Notes: generated by a model not told the origin, from the sequence alone. 64,000 nt of DNA from Microlunatus soli (GCF_900105385.1 NZ_LT629772.1:5208001-5272000); one strand, 5' to 3'; positions 44,620 through 53,748 are shown, counted from the first letter of the stretch. Made by a program: numbers and translations.

Positions 44620-45053
44620 CCAGCTCTGCGACAATCGAAGGAATGGGCTTCGAGGTCATCCCGCATCGGTTGCGCGCTATCGAGCCGGCGGCGATCCGCC
44701 GACTGTACGAGGCGGAGGGCTGGTGGCCGGAGCGCTCCGAGTCGGCGATCGGCCGGGTGCTGGCCAACGGTCCGGCGGTCGGTGGTTGGGACGGTGATCA
44801 ACTCGTCGGCTTCGCCCGTGCGGTCAGCGATGGTGAGTTCCGGGCCTACGTCGAGGATGTGGTCGTTGCGCCGTCACACCGGGGTGCTGGCGTCGGCGCG
44901 GCGCTGATGGACGGCTTGCAAGCAGAGCTGGCCGGCATCGACGTCGTCAGTCTCTTCTGTCACGGCGAGCTGCCGGCCTTCTACGAACGCTTCGGCTACC
45001 GCTTCACGCGACAGCGGGTCGGCCACCGACCCGATGATCAACAAGGGCCCTGA
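44616..45053 (+). CDS. GNAT N-acetyltransferase
   Basis: 145 aa if started at ATG 44616. FEVIPHRLRAIEPAAIRRLYEAEGWW, GWDGDQLVGFARAVSDGEFRAYVEDVVVAPSHRGAGVGAALMDGL (acetyl-CoA site RGxGxG/A) and VSLFCHGELPAFYERFGY are GNAT motifs. In the present reading frame it is the C-terminal half of a fusion with the kinase; the ATG and overlap with the shifted kinase stop suggest it was a separate gene. The last four residues (QQGP) and the stop come from the repeat/terminator at 45043-45089. Confidence 0.75.
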   Translation: MTSSATIEGMGFEVIPHRLRAIEPAAIRRLYEAEGWWPERSESAIGRVLANGPAVGGWDGDQLVGFARAVSDGEFRAYVEDVVVAPSHRGAGVGAALMDGLQAELAGIDVVSLFCHGELPAFYERFGYRFTRQRVGHRPDDQQGP

Positions 45054-45089
45054 GCCTGTCGAAGGATCTTCGACAGGCTCAGGGCCCTT
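45043..45089. terminator. Perfect 22-bp hairpin made of two inverted repeats
   Basis: Two copies of the GAGCCTGTCGAAG repeat face each other with a 3-base loop, giving a perfect 22-bp stem (45043-45064 and 45068-45089) between the convergent acetyltransferase and aldo/keto reductase. It overlaps the acetyltransferase stop codon and is likely a bidirectional terminator formed from mobile repeats. Confidence 0.75.
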
Positions 45090-45105
45090 CGACAATCTTC
45101 TTGGT

Positions 45106-46158
45106 TCAGCTGGGCCGCTTCGGGCCGTGCAACACCATGTCGGCAGCGTTGAAGCGATCGCCGACGCAGGCGGCCTGATGCCAGTGCGGGTAGATGATGT
45201 CCGGCGCACTCACCACGTCGAGGGCGTCCACCTCGTCCTGGGTGAGCTTGAGATCGGCCGCACCGAGGTTGTCGATCAGCTGCTCCTCCTTGCGGGCACC
45301 GATCACCAGCGTGGTGACGCCGGTCTTGGCGTGCAGGTAGGCCAGCGCGATCTGCGCCGGGGAGGCCGAATGCCCGTCGGCGATCTTGATCAACACGTCG
45401 ATGGTGTCCCACAGCTTGTCCGGGTTGCGGACCGGCGGCTCGCTCCAGTCGGTGATCTGCCGACCTTCGCTGGGCTGGGCATCGCGGCGGTACTTGCCGG
45501 TCAGCAGACCACCGGCCAGCGGCGCCCAGGCCATCACACCCAGACCTTGATCAACCGACAGCGGGATCAGCTCGTACTCGGCGTCGCGTGCTTCGGCGGA
45601 GTAGTAGATCTGATTGCTGACGAACCGGTTCCAGTTGTGCGCGTCCGACGTGGCCAGCGCCTTCATCAACTGCCAGCCGGCGAAATTGGAGACGCCGAGG
45701 TAGCGGACCTTGCCGGACTTGACCAGGTTGTCCAGGGTCTCCAGGTATTCCTCCATCGGCGTCAGCCCGTCCCACTCGTGGACGTGGTAGATGTCGACGT
45801 GGTCGGTGCCGAGCCGGGTCAGGCTGGCCTCGATCTGCTCCAGGATGTGGTTGCGCGAGAGCCCGGCGTCGTTCGGGCCGTCGGCCATCGGGAACCGGAC
45901 CTTGGTCGAGATCAGCACCTGATCCCGACGGCCCTGGATCGCCTTGCCGACCAGCGTCTCCGACGCGCCGATGCTGTACATGTTGGCGGTGTCGATCAGA
46001 TTGACACCGGCGTCCAGCGCGATGTCGACCTGACGACGGACACCGGCCTCGTCGACATGTCCCAGCGAGGACGCCAGCGCGGTGGTGCCGAACGTCATCG
46101 TGCCGAGGGTCAGCGTCGACACCCGAAGTCCGGATCGTCCGAGCTGTCGGTATTCCAT
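45106..46158 (-). CDS. Aldo/keto reductase
   Basis: 350 aa from ATG 46158. MEYRQLGRSGLRVSTLTLGTMTFG start, catalytic Asp and Tyr in LIDTANMYSIGASE, Lys in LISTKVRFP, His in VDIYHVHEWDG, and NADPH site VIGARKEEQLIDNLGA. The family reduces aldehydes or ketones with NADPH; substrate unknown. Stand-alone gene, convergent to the acetyltransferase. Confidence 0.9.
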   Translation of the reverse strand: MEYRQLGRSGLRVSTLTLGTMTFGTTALASSLGHVDEAGVRRQVDIALDAGVNLIDTANMYSIGASETLVGKAIQGRRDQVLISTKVRFPMADGPNDAGLSRNHILEQIEASLTRLGTDHVDIYHVHEWDGLTPMEEYLETLDNLVKSGKVRYLGVSNFAGWQLMKALATSDAHNWNRFVSNQIYYSAEARDAEYELIPLSVDQGLGVMAWAPLAGGLLTGKYRRDAQPSEGRQITDWSEPPVRNPDKLWDTIDVLIKIADGHSASPAQIALAYLHAKTGVTTLVIGARKEEQLIDNLGAADLKLTQDEVDALDVVSAPDIIYPHWHQAACVGDRFNAADMVLHGPKRPS

Positions 46159-46321
46159 CTGTAATCTCCGATCATGATCTTGGGCTCGTCGCACCAACCT
46201 AATGCCGCGAGCGCATCGCCGCGACCGAACCACCCGAACGTGTCGACCGAGGTGGCACCGCAAACCCTAGTCGGGCGCCGCCGGCATTAGACTCACCCCG
46301 GTCCGAGCGCCGGACACAGCC

Positions 46322-46395
46322 GGGGCGGTAGCTCAGCCGGTCAGAGCAGGGGACTCATAATCCCTGGGTCGTGGGTTCGAGCCCCACCCGCCCCA
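46322..46395 (+). tRNA. tRNA-Met (CAT), elongator type
   Basis: 74 nt. Acceptor GGGGCGG / CCGCCCC, D-arm GCTCAGCCGGTCAGAGC, anticodon loop CTCATAA with CAT, T-arm GTGGGTTCGAGCCCCAC, discriminator A. The 5' pair G-C and loop CTCATAA fit elongator Met; a tRNA-Ile with lysidine at C34 is less likely. Confidence 0.92.
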
Positions 46396-47041
46396 CGATC
46401 GCTTGGCACGCAGTCCGGGGCAGCACGAGGCGCCGCTGTGGCCCGCCGACCGATGACCTCGGTCCGATGATCATGGACCAGTGGATGCCCTCCGCCCGAG
46501 GGGGCGACCGGAGTCTCCGTTCGGCCGGGTTTCTCCCCCGAACATCTGCGGTCCGACATTGCCGCCACCGGTCCTTGAGCACTGATCCTTCTGCCGGACC
46601 GATTCGGGCCTGGTCCAGCCGTCCGGGTGCCTCCGCGACGATGCGAAGCCCCGGCGGCGAAGGGCGTGCCGGCGGCGTTGCGAAGGGCTGTCCACCGGAC
46701 CGTCAAAATGTCCGAAACCGGAAATGTCCTTTTTAGGACACAGAGCAAAAACGGTGCTAGCGTTCTGCCAGGAAGTGCAGGAACCCGCGGATGACCGAGA
46801 GGAATCTGCGGACCTGAGAGAACTGGCAACGTCGTGATTCGGGGGATTTGCGGCGGCGTGTGCGGGCGGTGCGGCTCCAATGTCGGGGGATACGAGCTGC
46901 AGCGACCGAGCGTGAAGTTCGGACTTGTCACGCGACGGGTTGGATCATCACCGACGGCGGCCGGGACTCTCGAACGGTGCGCCGCTGCCAGCGAGTAGCG
47001 GTCGGCGGCGCACCGGGCTTCCGGGCACTGTCCCTCTTCTG
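46396..47041 (+). other. Gene-free 646-base stretch with an orphan promoter-like site
   Basis: No convincing gene. Two repeats aaatgtcc (46707-46714 and 46723-46730) run into a perfect dyad TGTCCT-tttt-AGGACA (46725-46740), followed by GCTAGCGTT (TAGCGT about 46759) like a -10. Downstream, two GGGGGA stretches precede a 46- to 55-codon open frame ending at TAG 47000 with no recognisable fold. It could be a promoter whose gene has decayed, or a regulatory RNA. Confidence 0.35.
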
Positions 47042-47608
47042 TCAGGTGGTCGACGGGTCCTGATCCACGAAGCTTGCCTCCAAGGCGTCGGCGGTAGTGA
47101 TCAGGAACCGGCGGACGGCATCACGCTCGGCGGCGGTCAGTGCAGCGGCCGGTCCGAATCGACTGGCCTGCTGTCGACCGACGATGTCGATCGCGCGCCG
47201 CCGGCTGGCCGGGGCGACGGAGATCGCCAGGGCCCGTCGATCGTGCGAATGTGGGTGGCGGGTGACATGCCCGGCCCGCTCGAGGCGATCGAGCATCTTC
47301 GTCGTCGAGGCCGTGGTGATTCCCAGATGCTCGGCGAGCGCGCGCGCCGTGACGGTCTGTCGTCGATTTGCCGCAACGATCAGGAAGTGCAGCGCTCGCA
47401 GGTCCGTGTCGTTCAACGCCATCCGGTGCCGGGCAGCTGTGGCGAGGCGTTGCTCGACTTCACGCAGCCGGCCCATCGCCGCCATGATCGCATCCACCTG
47501 GGCGATGTCGTCGGGGGAGAGTTCCGAGGCGTCGACCAGCTCGGCGTCGGGATCGCTGGCGGCCAGATCGTACAGCGACCCGGGTGGGCGCTCCGCTTCT
47601 GGCGTCAC
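47042..47608 (-). CDS. MarR-family regulator, probable MMPL repressor
   Basis: 188 aa. RHRMALNDTDLRALHFLIVAANRRQTVTARALAEHLGITTASTTKMLDRLERAGHVTRHPHSHDRRALAISV is a normal MarR winged helix including the wing; the first 45 residues are acidic and free of fold. Divergent from the MMPL efflux gene at 47716, with a perfect dyad (47689-47703) between, so it is the likely repressor of that gene. Confidence 0.85.
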   Translation of the reverse strand: MTPEAERPPGSLYDLAASDPDAELVDASELSPDDIAQVDAIMAAMGRLREVEQRLATAARHRMALNDTDLRALHFLIVAANRRQTVTARALAEHLGITTASTTKMLDRLERAGHVTRHPHSHDRRALAISVAPASRRRAIDIVGRQQASRFGPAAALTAAERDAVRRFLITTADALEASFVDQDPSTT

Positions 47609-47688
47609 GGTCGTCTCCTCCGATGGTCGGCTCGCCCAGCTGACGATAGCCGAACACTCGCCATGGTGTATTGCATGCTAGGTTGATT

Positions 47689-47703
47689 GCTAGCCAGGCT
47701 AGC
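47689..47703. promoter_or_regulatory. GCTAGCC-a-GGCTAGC operator
   Basis: Perfect 15-bp dyad directly upstream of the MMPL ribosome site (AAAGGGG, 47705-47711). MarR proteins bind dyads of this size, so it is the candidate operator of the divergent regulator. Confidence 0.6.
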
Positions 47704-47715
47704 TAAAGGGGTATC

Positions 47716-49887
47716 GTGACGGACCAGAATGAAGCGACGCCAGCACCGGCGGTGCAGGGTGCTCAGCGCGGCCGTCGCGCGTTGCGCTTGGTATTGCCTG
47801 CACTGTTGATCATCGGATGGCTGGTCGCCGCGTCGGTCGGCGGTCCGTATTTCGGCCGGGTGGACGAGGTGTCGTCCAACGACAACACCAGCTATCTGCC
47901 GGCCGGGGCCGAGGCGACGCAGGTGCAACAACGGCTCACCGACTTCACCGGCGGCGACACCATTCCCGCGGTTGTGGTGTTCGCTGCCGACCAACAGCTC
48001 AGCGCCGACCGGCTCGACCGACTCAACGACGCGGTGAAGCAAGCGGCCGCCGTTGAGGGCGTGTCCGACGACTTCTCCCCGGTGGTTCCGTCGGAGGACA
48101 AAGTAGCGGCCGAGGCGTTCCTACCGATCAACAGCGACGCCGACATCGGCGAAACCGTGACCGCCGTCCGCGCTGCTCTGGACAAGGGCACGCCGTCCGG
48201 CATTGCCGTCCATGTCACCGGTCCGGCCGGCTTCACCAGCGACCTGACCGACGCCTTCGGTGGCATCGACGGGCTGCTGCTCGGTGTAGCGCTCGGTGCG
48301 GTGTTGATCATTCTGGTGATCGTCTACCGCTCACTGCTGCTGCCGCTCCTGGTATTGATCACCAGCCTGTTCGCGCTCTGCGCGGCACTGCTGGTCGTCT
48401 GGTGGCTGGCCAAGGCTGAGGTGCTGGTGCTGACCGGCCAGACCCAGGGGATCCTGTTCATTCTGGTGATCGGTGCCGCCACCGACTACTCACTGCTCTA
48501 CACCGCCCGCTTCCGCGAGGAACTCGGACGGCGACGCGACAAGCTGGCCGCGACTGGCGCGTCGCTGCGCGGCACCTTCGGTCCGATCCTTGCCTCCGGC
48601 GGAACGGTGATCGCGGGTCTGCTCTGTCTGCTGCTCAGCGATCTGAACTCCAACAAATCCCTCGGGCCGGTGGCGGCGATCGGCATCGTCTTCGCACTGC
48701 TCGGTGCGCTCACCCTGTTGCCGAGTCTGCTGTTGCTGTTCGGGCGTGCCGCCTATTGGCCACGGGCGCCGCGGGCGACCGAGCACGACGACCACCGGCC
48801 GGCGGACGTCTTGTCGTCGGGTCCGTATGCCCCGATCGGCTCCGCGATCGCCCGTCGTCCCCGAACGGTCTGGATCATCGCCACCCTGATCCTGCTGGCC
48901 GGGTCGGCCGGACTGACCCAGCTGCGGGCCGACGGCGTTCCGCAGAGCGAGTTGGTGCTCGGGACCTCCGATGCCCGCGACGGCCAACAGGTCTTGGCCA
49001 AGCACTTCCCGGGCGGGTCGGGCACCCCGGTCTACGTGATCACCGCCCGGTCCGATCTGCAACGAACCGCGAACAGTCTGCTGGCCGACGACGGCGTCGA
49101 CCAGGTCGCGGTCACCGCCACCGATTCGCCGTCCGGAACGCTGCCGGTCACCTCCGACGGCGTCACGACCATTCCTGGGTCGACGGCCACGCCGACGGTC
49201 TCCGACGGTGACGTCCTGCTGCAGGCCACCCTCGCCGATCCTGCCGACAGCGACGCGGCCGAACAGACGATCGTCGCGTTGCGGTCTGTGCTCGGCGGTT
49301 CTGCCGAGATCGGCGGCGAGACCGCCACCGCCGTTGACACGAACGCTGCGTCGATCCATGATCGGAATCTGATCATCCCGATCGTGCTGGTGGTGATCAT
49401 GATCATCCTGATGCTGTTGCTCCGGTCGGTGCTGGCGCCGATCCTGTTGATCGTCTCGACCGTTCTGTCCTTGGGAACGGCGATGGGGGTCTCGGCGCTG
49501 ATCTTCGATCACGTCCTCGACCTGCCCGGTGCCGACCCGGCCGTTCCGCTGTACGGCTTCGTGTTCCTGGTCGCCCTGGGGGTGGACTACAACATCTTCC
49601 TGATGACGCGCGTGCGCGAGGAATCGAGTACGCACGGTACTCGCCCGGGCATTCGACGTGGGCTGTCGATCACCGGCGGGGTGATCACCTCCGCCGGCTT
49701 GGTGCTGGCCGCAACCTTTGCCGCGCTGGCGGTGATCCCGATCTTGTTCCTGCTGCAACTCGCGGTGATCGTCGCGTTCGGTGTGTTGTTGGACACCTTC
49801 CTGGTCCGCACCCTGCTGGTCCCCGCCCTGACCTACGACATCGGTCGAAGGATCTGGTGGCCTTCGGCGTTGGCGCGGCGTGGCTAA
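47716..49887 (+). CDS. MMPL-family RND transporter
   Basis: 723 aa from GTG 47716. One N-terminal helix, a large periplasmic-type loop with FTGGDTIPAVVVF, then five helices (LLLGVALGAVLIILVIVYRSLLLPLLVLITSLFALCAALLVVWWL, IGAATDYSLLYTARFREELG), repeated in the second half (FLVALGVDYNIFLMTRVREE). The AATDYSLL and GVDYNIFL segments are the conserved Asp-Tyr pairs that carry protons. In actinobacteria the family exports lipids or drugs (MmpL). MarR control suggests drug response. Confidence 0.9.
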   Translation: MTDQNEATPAPAVQGAQRGRRALRLVLPALLIIGWLVAASVGGPYFGRVDEVSSNDNTSYLPAGAEATQVQQRLTDFTGGDTIPAVVVFAADQQLSADRLDRLNDAVKQAAAVEGVSDDFSPVVPSEDKVAAEAFLPINSDADIGETVTAVRAALDKGTPSGIAVHVTGPAGFTSDLTDAFGGIDGLLLGVALGAVLIILVIVYRSLLLPLLVLITSLFALCAALLVVWWLAKAEVLVLTGQTQGILFILVIGAATDYSLLYTARFREELGRRRDKLAATGASLRGTFGPILASGGTVIAGLLCLLLSDLNSNKSLGPVAAIGIVFALLGALTLLPSLLLLFGRAAYWPRAPRATEHDDHRPADVLSSGPYAPIGSAIARRPRTVWIIATLILLAGSAGLTQLRADGVPQSELVLGTSDARDGQQVLAKHFPGGSGTPVYVITARSDLQRTANSLLADDGVDQVAVTATDSPSGTLPVTSDGVTTIPGSTATPTVSDGDVLLQATLADPADSDAAEQTIVALRSVLGGSAEIGGETATAVDTNAASIHDRNLIIPIVLVVIMIILMLLLRSVLAPILLIVSTVLSLGTAMGVSALIFDHVLDLPGADPAVPLYGFVFLVALGVDYNIFLMTRVREESSTHGTRPGIRRGLSITGGVITSAGLVLAATFAALAVIPILFLLQLAVIVAFGVLLDTFLVRTLLVPALTYDIGRRIWWPSALARRG

Positions 49888-50228
49888 TCCATCTGGGTCG
49901 CGAGTCTGAGCCGATCCATGCCCGATGGCTGGTCGAAGTCTCCGAACGCGAAGGTGACCGATTCGATCGTCCCGGTCAACTCGAACAGGCCGCGGTCCTC
50001 GTAGTCATCGCAGACCGGTGAACGACTGTCGATGCCGACGTCGAAGCATTCGGTGCCCGAGCGCAGCGGGATCTGACGTTCGACCCGGGTCTGGGCGACC
50101 TGATCTCCATCGACGAACACGGTCGCGGTCGCCGGACATCCCGGGGCGAGTTGATCGGAGGGTACGCCCATTCCGGCTGCGGCAGGTGGTCCCGGTCCCT
50201 GCCGTAGGGGGAACTCGTCGTTCGCCAT
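49884..50228 (-). CDS. Lone sulfatase C-terminal-like domain
   Basis: 114 aa. RVERQIPLRSGTECFDVGIDSRSPVCDDYEDRGLFELTGTIESVTFAFG resembles the last ~90 residues of bacterial arylsulfatases, a small beta-rich domain, without the catalytic part. No ribosome site before ATG 50228. It overlaps the MMPL stop by 4 bases (convergent). It may be a remnant of a lost sulfatase or a stand-alone domain; a complete sulfatase lies 1.2 kb away on the other strand. Confidence 0.5.
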   Translation of the reverse strand: MANDEFPLRQGPGPPAAAGMGVPSDQLAPGCPATATVFVDGDQVAQTRVERQIPLRSGTECFDVGIDSRSPVCDDYEDRGLFELTGTIESVTFAFGDFDQPSGMDRLRLATQMD

Positions 50229-50501
50229 GTCTGCATCGTTCAGCTCGTTCGACGCTGCCGATCCCCCGGAACAGGTGAACTTCGCGATCGCTGATCGGGC
50301 AAACCCGATGATCGAGCCCGGAACCGGCCGCTATCACCCGATTCGGACCCTCCGCGGCCCAACGGCCCCACGTAGCGTCCTGAGTCGCTGATCCAGGCAC
50401 TTGCCACATCAGGAGATCGGCCAACGAACGCGCAGGCCTCAACAGCGGGATTCGGCGCCATGCGCGGCCCGGCAGTGAGGAAGCCGGCAGGGAGGACGAA
50501 C

Positions 50502-51245
50502 GTGGAACGCACCGAGGATGAGCCGAACCGCGGCGACGAAGCACCGGCACCCGATCCGGATGCCAGGGCCGGCCTCGAAGCCGATCTCAGGAGGGACCTC
50601 AAGGATGATCTCGAGGCCGACATCAGGGCCGACATCGAGCAGGATCGTACGGCGACGATCCGGGACGTGATCGTGCTGCTGGTGTTGACCGCCACTGCGG
50701 TGATCACCGCGTGGTGTGGATTCGAGGCGTCCAAGTGGGGCGGGGAGATGTCGATCGCTTTCAGCCAAGCGTCCAGTAGCCGGATCCAGGCTGCGCGGGC
50801 ACAGGGCGAGGCCAACACAGCGCGGCAGATCGACCTCAATCTGTGGACCTTGTACGTCCAGGCGCGAGCCGAATCCGATAGCCGGTTGGCCCGGTACGTC
50901 GAGGATCGCTTCACCGATCGTTTTCAGGTGGCGTTCGAGGCCTGGCAGCAAGGTGGACAGCAGGCCGACTCGCCGTTCGACCTCGCCGCCTACAAACCGC
51001 CGGGATCGGACGCCGCTGCGGCAGCCGACAAGAAGGCGGATCAGCGCTTCGCCGACGGATTGACCAACAACGCTCGCGGTGATCAGTACACCCTGCTGAC
51101 GGTGTTGTTCGCGCTGGTGTTGTTTTTTGCCGCGGTGTCGCCACGGCCGGCTCGACCGCGCATCCAGTGGGCGCTGGTCGGGCTGGCGCTGCTGGTGTTC
51201 CTCGTCGGGATGATCCAGATGGTGCAGCTCCCGGTGATCATCTGA
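50502..51245 (+). CDS. Three-helix membrane protein of unknown function
   Basis: 247 aa from GTG 50502 (ATG 50460 also possible). The charged N-terminus (DLRRDLKDDLEADIRADIEQD) may be a coiled coil. Helix 1 is DVIVLLVLTATAVITAWCGFEASKWGG; helices 2 and 3 close the protein (YTLLTVLFALVLFFAAVS, IQWALVGLALLVFLVGMIQMVQL). The pattern AWxxFEASxWxG then repeated AR/Q residues is common in small membrane proteins of unknown role. The sulfatase starts 178 bases downstream on the same strand. Confidence 0.6.
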   Translation: MERTEDEPNRGDEAPAPDPDARAGLEADLRRDLKDDLEADIRADIEQDRTATIRDVIVLLVLTATAVITAWCGFEASKWGGEMSIAFSQASSSRIQAARAQGEANTARQIDLNLWTLYVQARAESDSRLARYVEDRFTDRFQVAFEAWQQGGQQADSPFDLAAYKPPGSDAAAAADKKADQRFADGLTNNARGDQYTLLTVLFALVLFFAAVSPRPARPRIQWALVGLALLVFLVGMIQMVQLPVII

Positions 51246-51422
51246 ATCATCTCGCGTGGAGACGATGAGCGCAGACGCGGCCGTGGATGGCGTTCACCCG
51301 ATACGGGCGACGACATCGGTGCAGCACCTGTCGACGATGAGTCCTGCTGGTATCTCGAATCGTCGTACGGACAGCGAACCGACGCCTTTGGGCGCCCGGC
51401 GAGCGCAACTGATGGAGGTATT

Positions 51423-53744
51423 GTGGTCACCGAATTCAATGGCGTCATCAACCTTGATGTACGCGATTCGATCCCCGACTGGGCTCCCTACGAGTTGGCC
51501 AAGGCGCCGGACGGCGCGCCCAACGTGTTGGTCGTGCTCTATGACGACACCGGGATGGCCTCGTGGTCGCCCTACGGCGGTCGGATCAACATGCCGACGC
51601 TGCAGCGGTTGGCCGACAACGGCCTGACCTACACCCAGTGGCACACCACTGCACTCTGCTCGCCGACTCGGTCCTGCTTCCTGACCGGCCGCAACCACAC
51701 CACCAACCGGGTCGCGGCGATCATGGAAGCCACCAACGGCTTCCCCGGGGCCGCCGGGCGGATCCCGGACGAGTGCGCGACCATCGGCCATATCCTGCAG
51801 GACAACGGCTACAGCACCTTCTGGTTGGGCAAGGATCACAACGTCCCGGAGGAGGACAACTCCAGCGGTGGCAGCCGATCGCAATGGCCGCTGCAGATGG
51901 GCTTCGACCGGTTCTACGGCTTCCTCGGGGGCGAAACCAACAACTGGTACCCCGATCTCGTCGAGGACAATCATTTCGTCGATCAGCCCTACACCCCTGA
52001 GGAGGGGTACCACCTATCCAAGGACCTGGCCGATCAAGGCATCAAGATGATCCGTGATCAACAGGCGGCCAACCCGTCTCGGCCTTGGTACATGTGGTTC
52101 TGTCCCGGTGCCAACCATGCTCCACACCATGCCCCGCAGGAATACATCGACAAGTACAAGGGGCAGTTCGACGACGGCTATGACGCCTACCGTGGTTGGG
52201 TTCTGGGGCGGATGATCGAGCGTGGAGTGTTGCCCGAAGGCACCGAACTGACTCCGTTCAATCCGGTTCCGGATGATCAAGCCAACCCGGCTGACCAGGT
52301 ACGGCCGTGGGACGAGTTGAGCGATGACGAGAAGCAGCTGTTCTCCCGGATGGCGGAGGTGTTCGCCGGCTTCAGTGAGTACACCGATGCCCAGATCGGC
52401 CGGATGGTGGACTACTTGGAGGAGACCGGCCAGCTGGACAACACCCTCATCTTCTATTGCGCCGACAACGGAGCCTCCGGCGAAGGTTCGCCGGACGGCT
52501 CGGTGAACGAGAACAAGTTCTTCAACAACTATCCAGACGACGTCTCCGAGAACTTGGCGATGCTGGACAAGCTGGGCAGCGCTGAGACCTACAACCACTA
52601 CCCGACCGGGTGGGCGGCGGCATTCAGCACACCGTTCCAGATGTTCAAGCGGTACAGCCAATACTCCGGTGGCACCTGCGATCCGATGATCATCCATTGG
52701 CCCAAGGGCATCAGGGCGAAGGGAGAGATCAGACATCAGTATCATCACGCCACCGATATCGTGCCGACGATCCTGGAGGTAGCAGGCCTGGAGATGCCGG
52801 CGGTCTATCGCGGGGTCGACCAGCAGCCGGTCGCCGGTGTGTCGATGCGCTACAGCTTCGACCAGGCCGACGCGCCGACCCGGAAGAAGGTCCAGTACTA
52901 CAACATGCTCGGTACTCGGGGAGTCTGGAAGGACGGCTGGAAGGCAGCTGCCACCCATGCTCCGATCACAGGAAAGGGCCACTTCGATCAGGACAAGTGG
53001 GAGTTGTATCACGTGGACGAGGATCGGTCGGAGTCCAAGGACCTGGCTGCGGAGCAACCGGAGAAACTGCAGGAGCTGATCGACGTCTGGTTCGCCGAAG
53101 CCAAGGCCTACAATGGGCTGCCACTGGACGACCGGACCGCGATGGAGCAGCTGACCATCGACCGCCCACAGGCCGAACCAAGGCGCAGCCGCTACATCTA
53201 CTATCCGGGCACCAGCGCCGTTCCGGAAGGCGTTGCCGTTAATGTCCGTGGCCGGTCGTTCAAGATCATCGCCGACGTCGACCTGAGTGAGGGTGCCGAA
53301 GGGGTGTTGTTTGCCCACGGTTCACGATTTGGCGGTCACGCACTCTTCCTCGCCGACGGTGCCCTGCATTACGTCTACAACTTTCTCGGGATTCCGCCGG
53401 AACAGGAGTTCGTCTCGGAACGGATCACTCCCGGGCCGCATGCGCTGGGGATGGAGTTCACTCGGGAGAAGGCCGGCGAGCACAAGGAGTCGGTGGGCGC
53501 GACCAAGCTCTACGTCGACGATCAGGTGGTGGCGGAGGGGCCGATGCGAGCTCAGGTCGGCAAGTTCACGCTGTGTGGCGACGGTCTGTGCATCGGTTTC
53601 GACAGCGCCGATTCGGTGAGTAGGAGCTATCGGGCTCCGTTCACATTCACTGGCGGCAAGATCATCGGGGTCGGCGTCGACATCGGGGACGAAGGTTACC
53701 TCGATCTGGAGACCGAGGCGATGGCCGCGCTGGCCCGTGACTGA
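51423..53744 (+). CDS. Arylsulfatase, FGly type
   Basis: 773 aa from GTG 51423 (GGAGG at 5 bases). APNVLVVLYDDTGMASWSPYGG carries the first metal ligands, CSPTRSCFLTGRN is the CxPxR motif whose Cys becomes formylglycine, and GKDHNVPEEDN and FYCADNGASGEGSPDG complete the active site. The last ~130 residues form the beta-rich lectin-like domain (FAHGSRFGGHALFLADGALHYVYNFLG). No signal peptide is seen. Hydrolyses sulfate esters; the maturase is not in the window. Large insert after HHAPQEYIDKYKGQFDDGYD is typical of the long arylsulfatases. Confidence 0.92.
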   Translation: MVTEFNGVINLDVRDSIPDWAPYELAKAPDGAPNVLVVLYDDTGMASWSPYGGRINMPTLQRLADNGLTYTQWHTTALCSPTRSCFLTGRNHTTNRVAAIMEATNGFPGAAGRIPDECATIGHILQDNGYSTFWLGKDHNVPEEDNSSGGSRSQWPLQMGFDRFYGFLGGETNNWYPDLVEDNHFVDQPYTPEEGYHLSKDLADQGIKMIRDQQAANPSRPWYMWFCPGANHAPHHAPQEYIDKYKGQFDDGYDAYRGWVLGRMIERGVLPEGTELTPFNPVPDDQANPADQVRPWDELSDDEKQLFSRMAEVFAGFSEYTDAQIGRMVDYLEETGQLDNTLIFYCADNGASGEGSPDGSVNENKFFNNYPDDVSENLAMLDKLGSAETYNHYPTGWAAAFSTPFQMFKRYSQYSGGTCDPMIIHWPKGIRAKGEIRHQYHHATDIVPTILEVAGLEMPAVYRGVDQQPVAGVSMRYSFDQADAPTRKKVQYYNMLGTRGVWKDGWKAAATHAPITGKGHFDQDKWELYHVDEDRSESKDLAAEQPEKLQELIDVWFAEAKAYNGLPLDDRTAMEQLTIDRPQAEPRRSRYIYYPGTSAVPEGVAVNVRGRSFKIIADVDLSEGAEGVLFAHGSRFGGHALFLADGALHYVYNFLGIPPEQEFVSERITPGPHALGMEFTREKAGEHKESVGATKLYVDDQVVAEGPMRAQVGKFTLCGDGLCIGFDSADSVSRSYRAPFTFTGGKIIGVGVDIGDEGYLDLETEAMAALARD

Positions 53745-53748
53745 TCAT

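Noticed and set aside
46341-46931. Open frames ending in RVGLEPTTQG or GGARTHDPG over tRNA-Met
   Set aside because: They are translations of the antisense of the tRNA, not proteins.
48490-49758. 422-codon minus frame opposite the MMPL gene
   Set aside because: Gln/Arg/His-rich antisense translation without family features.
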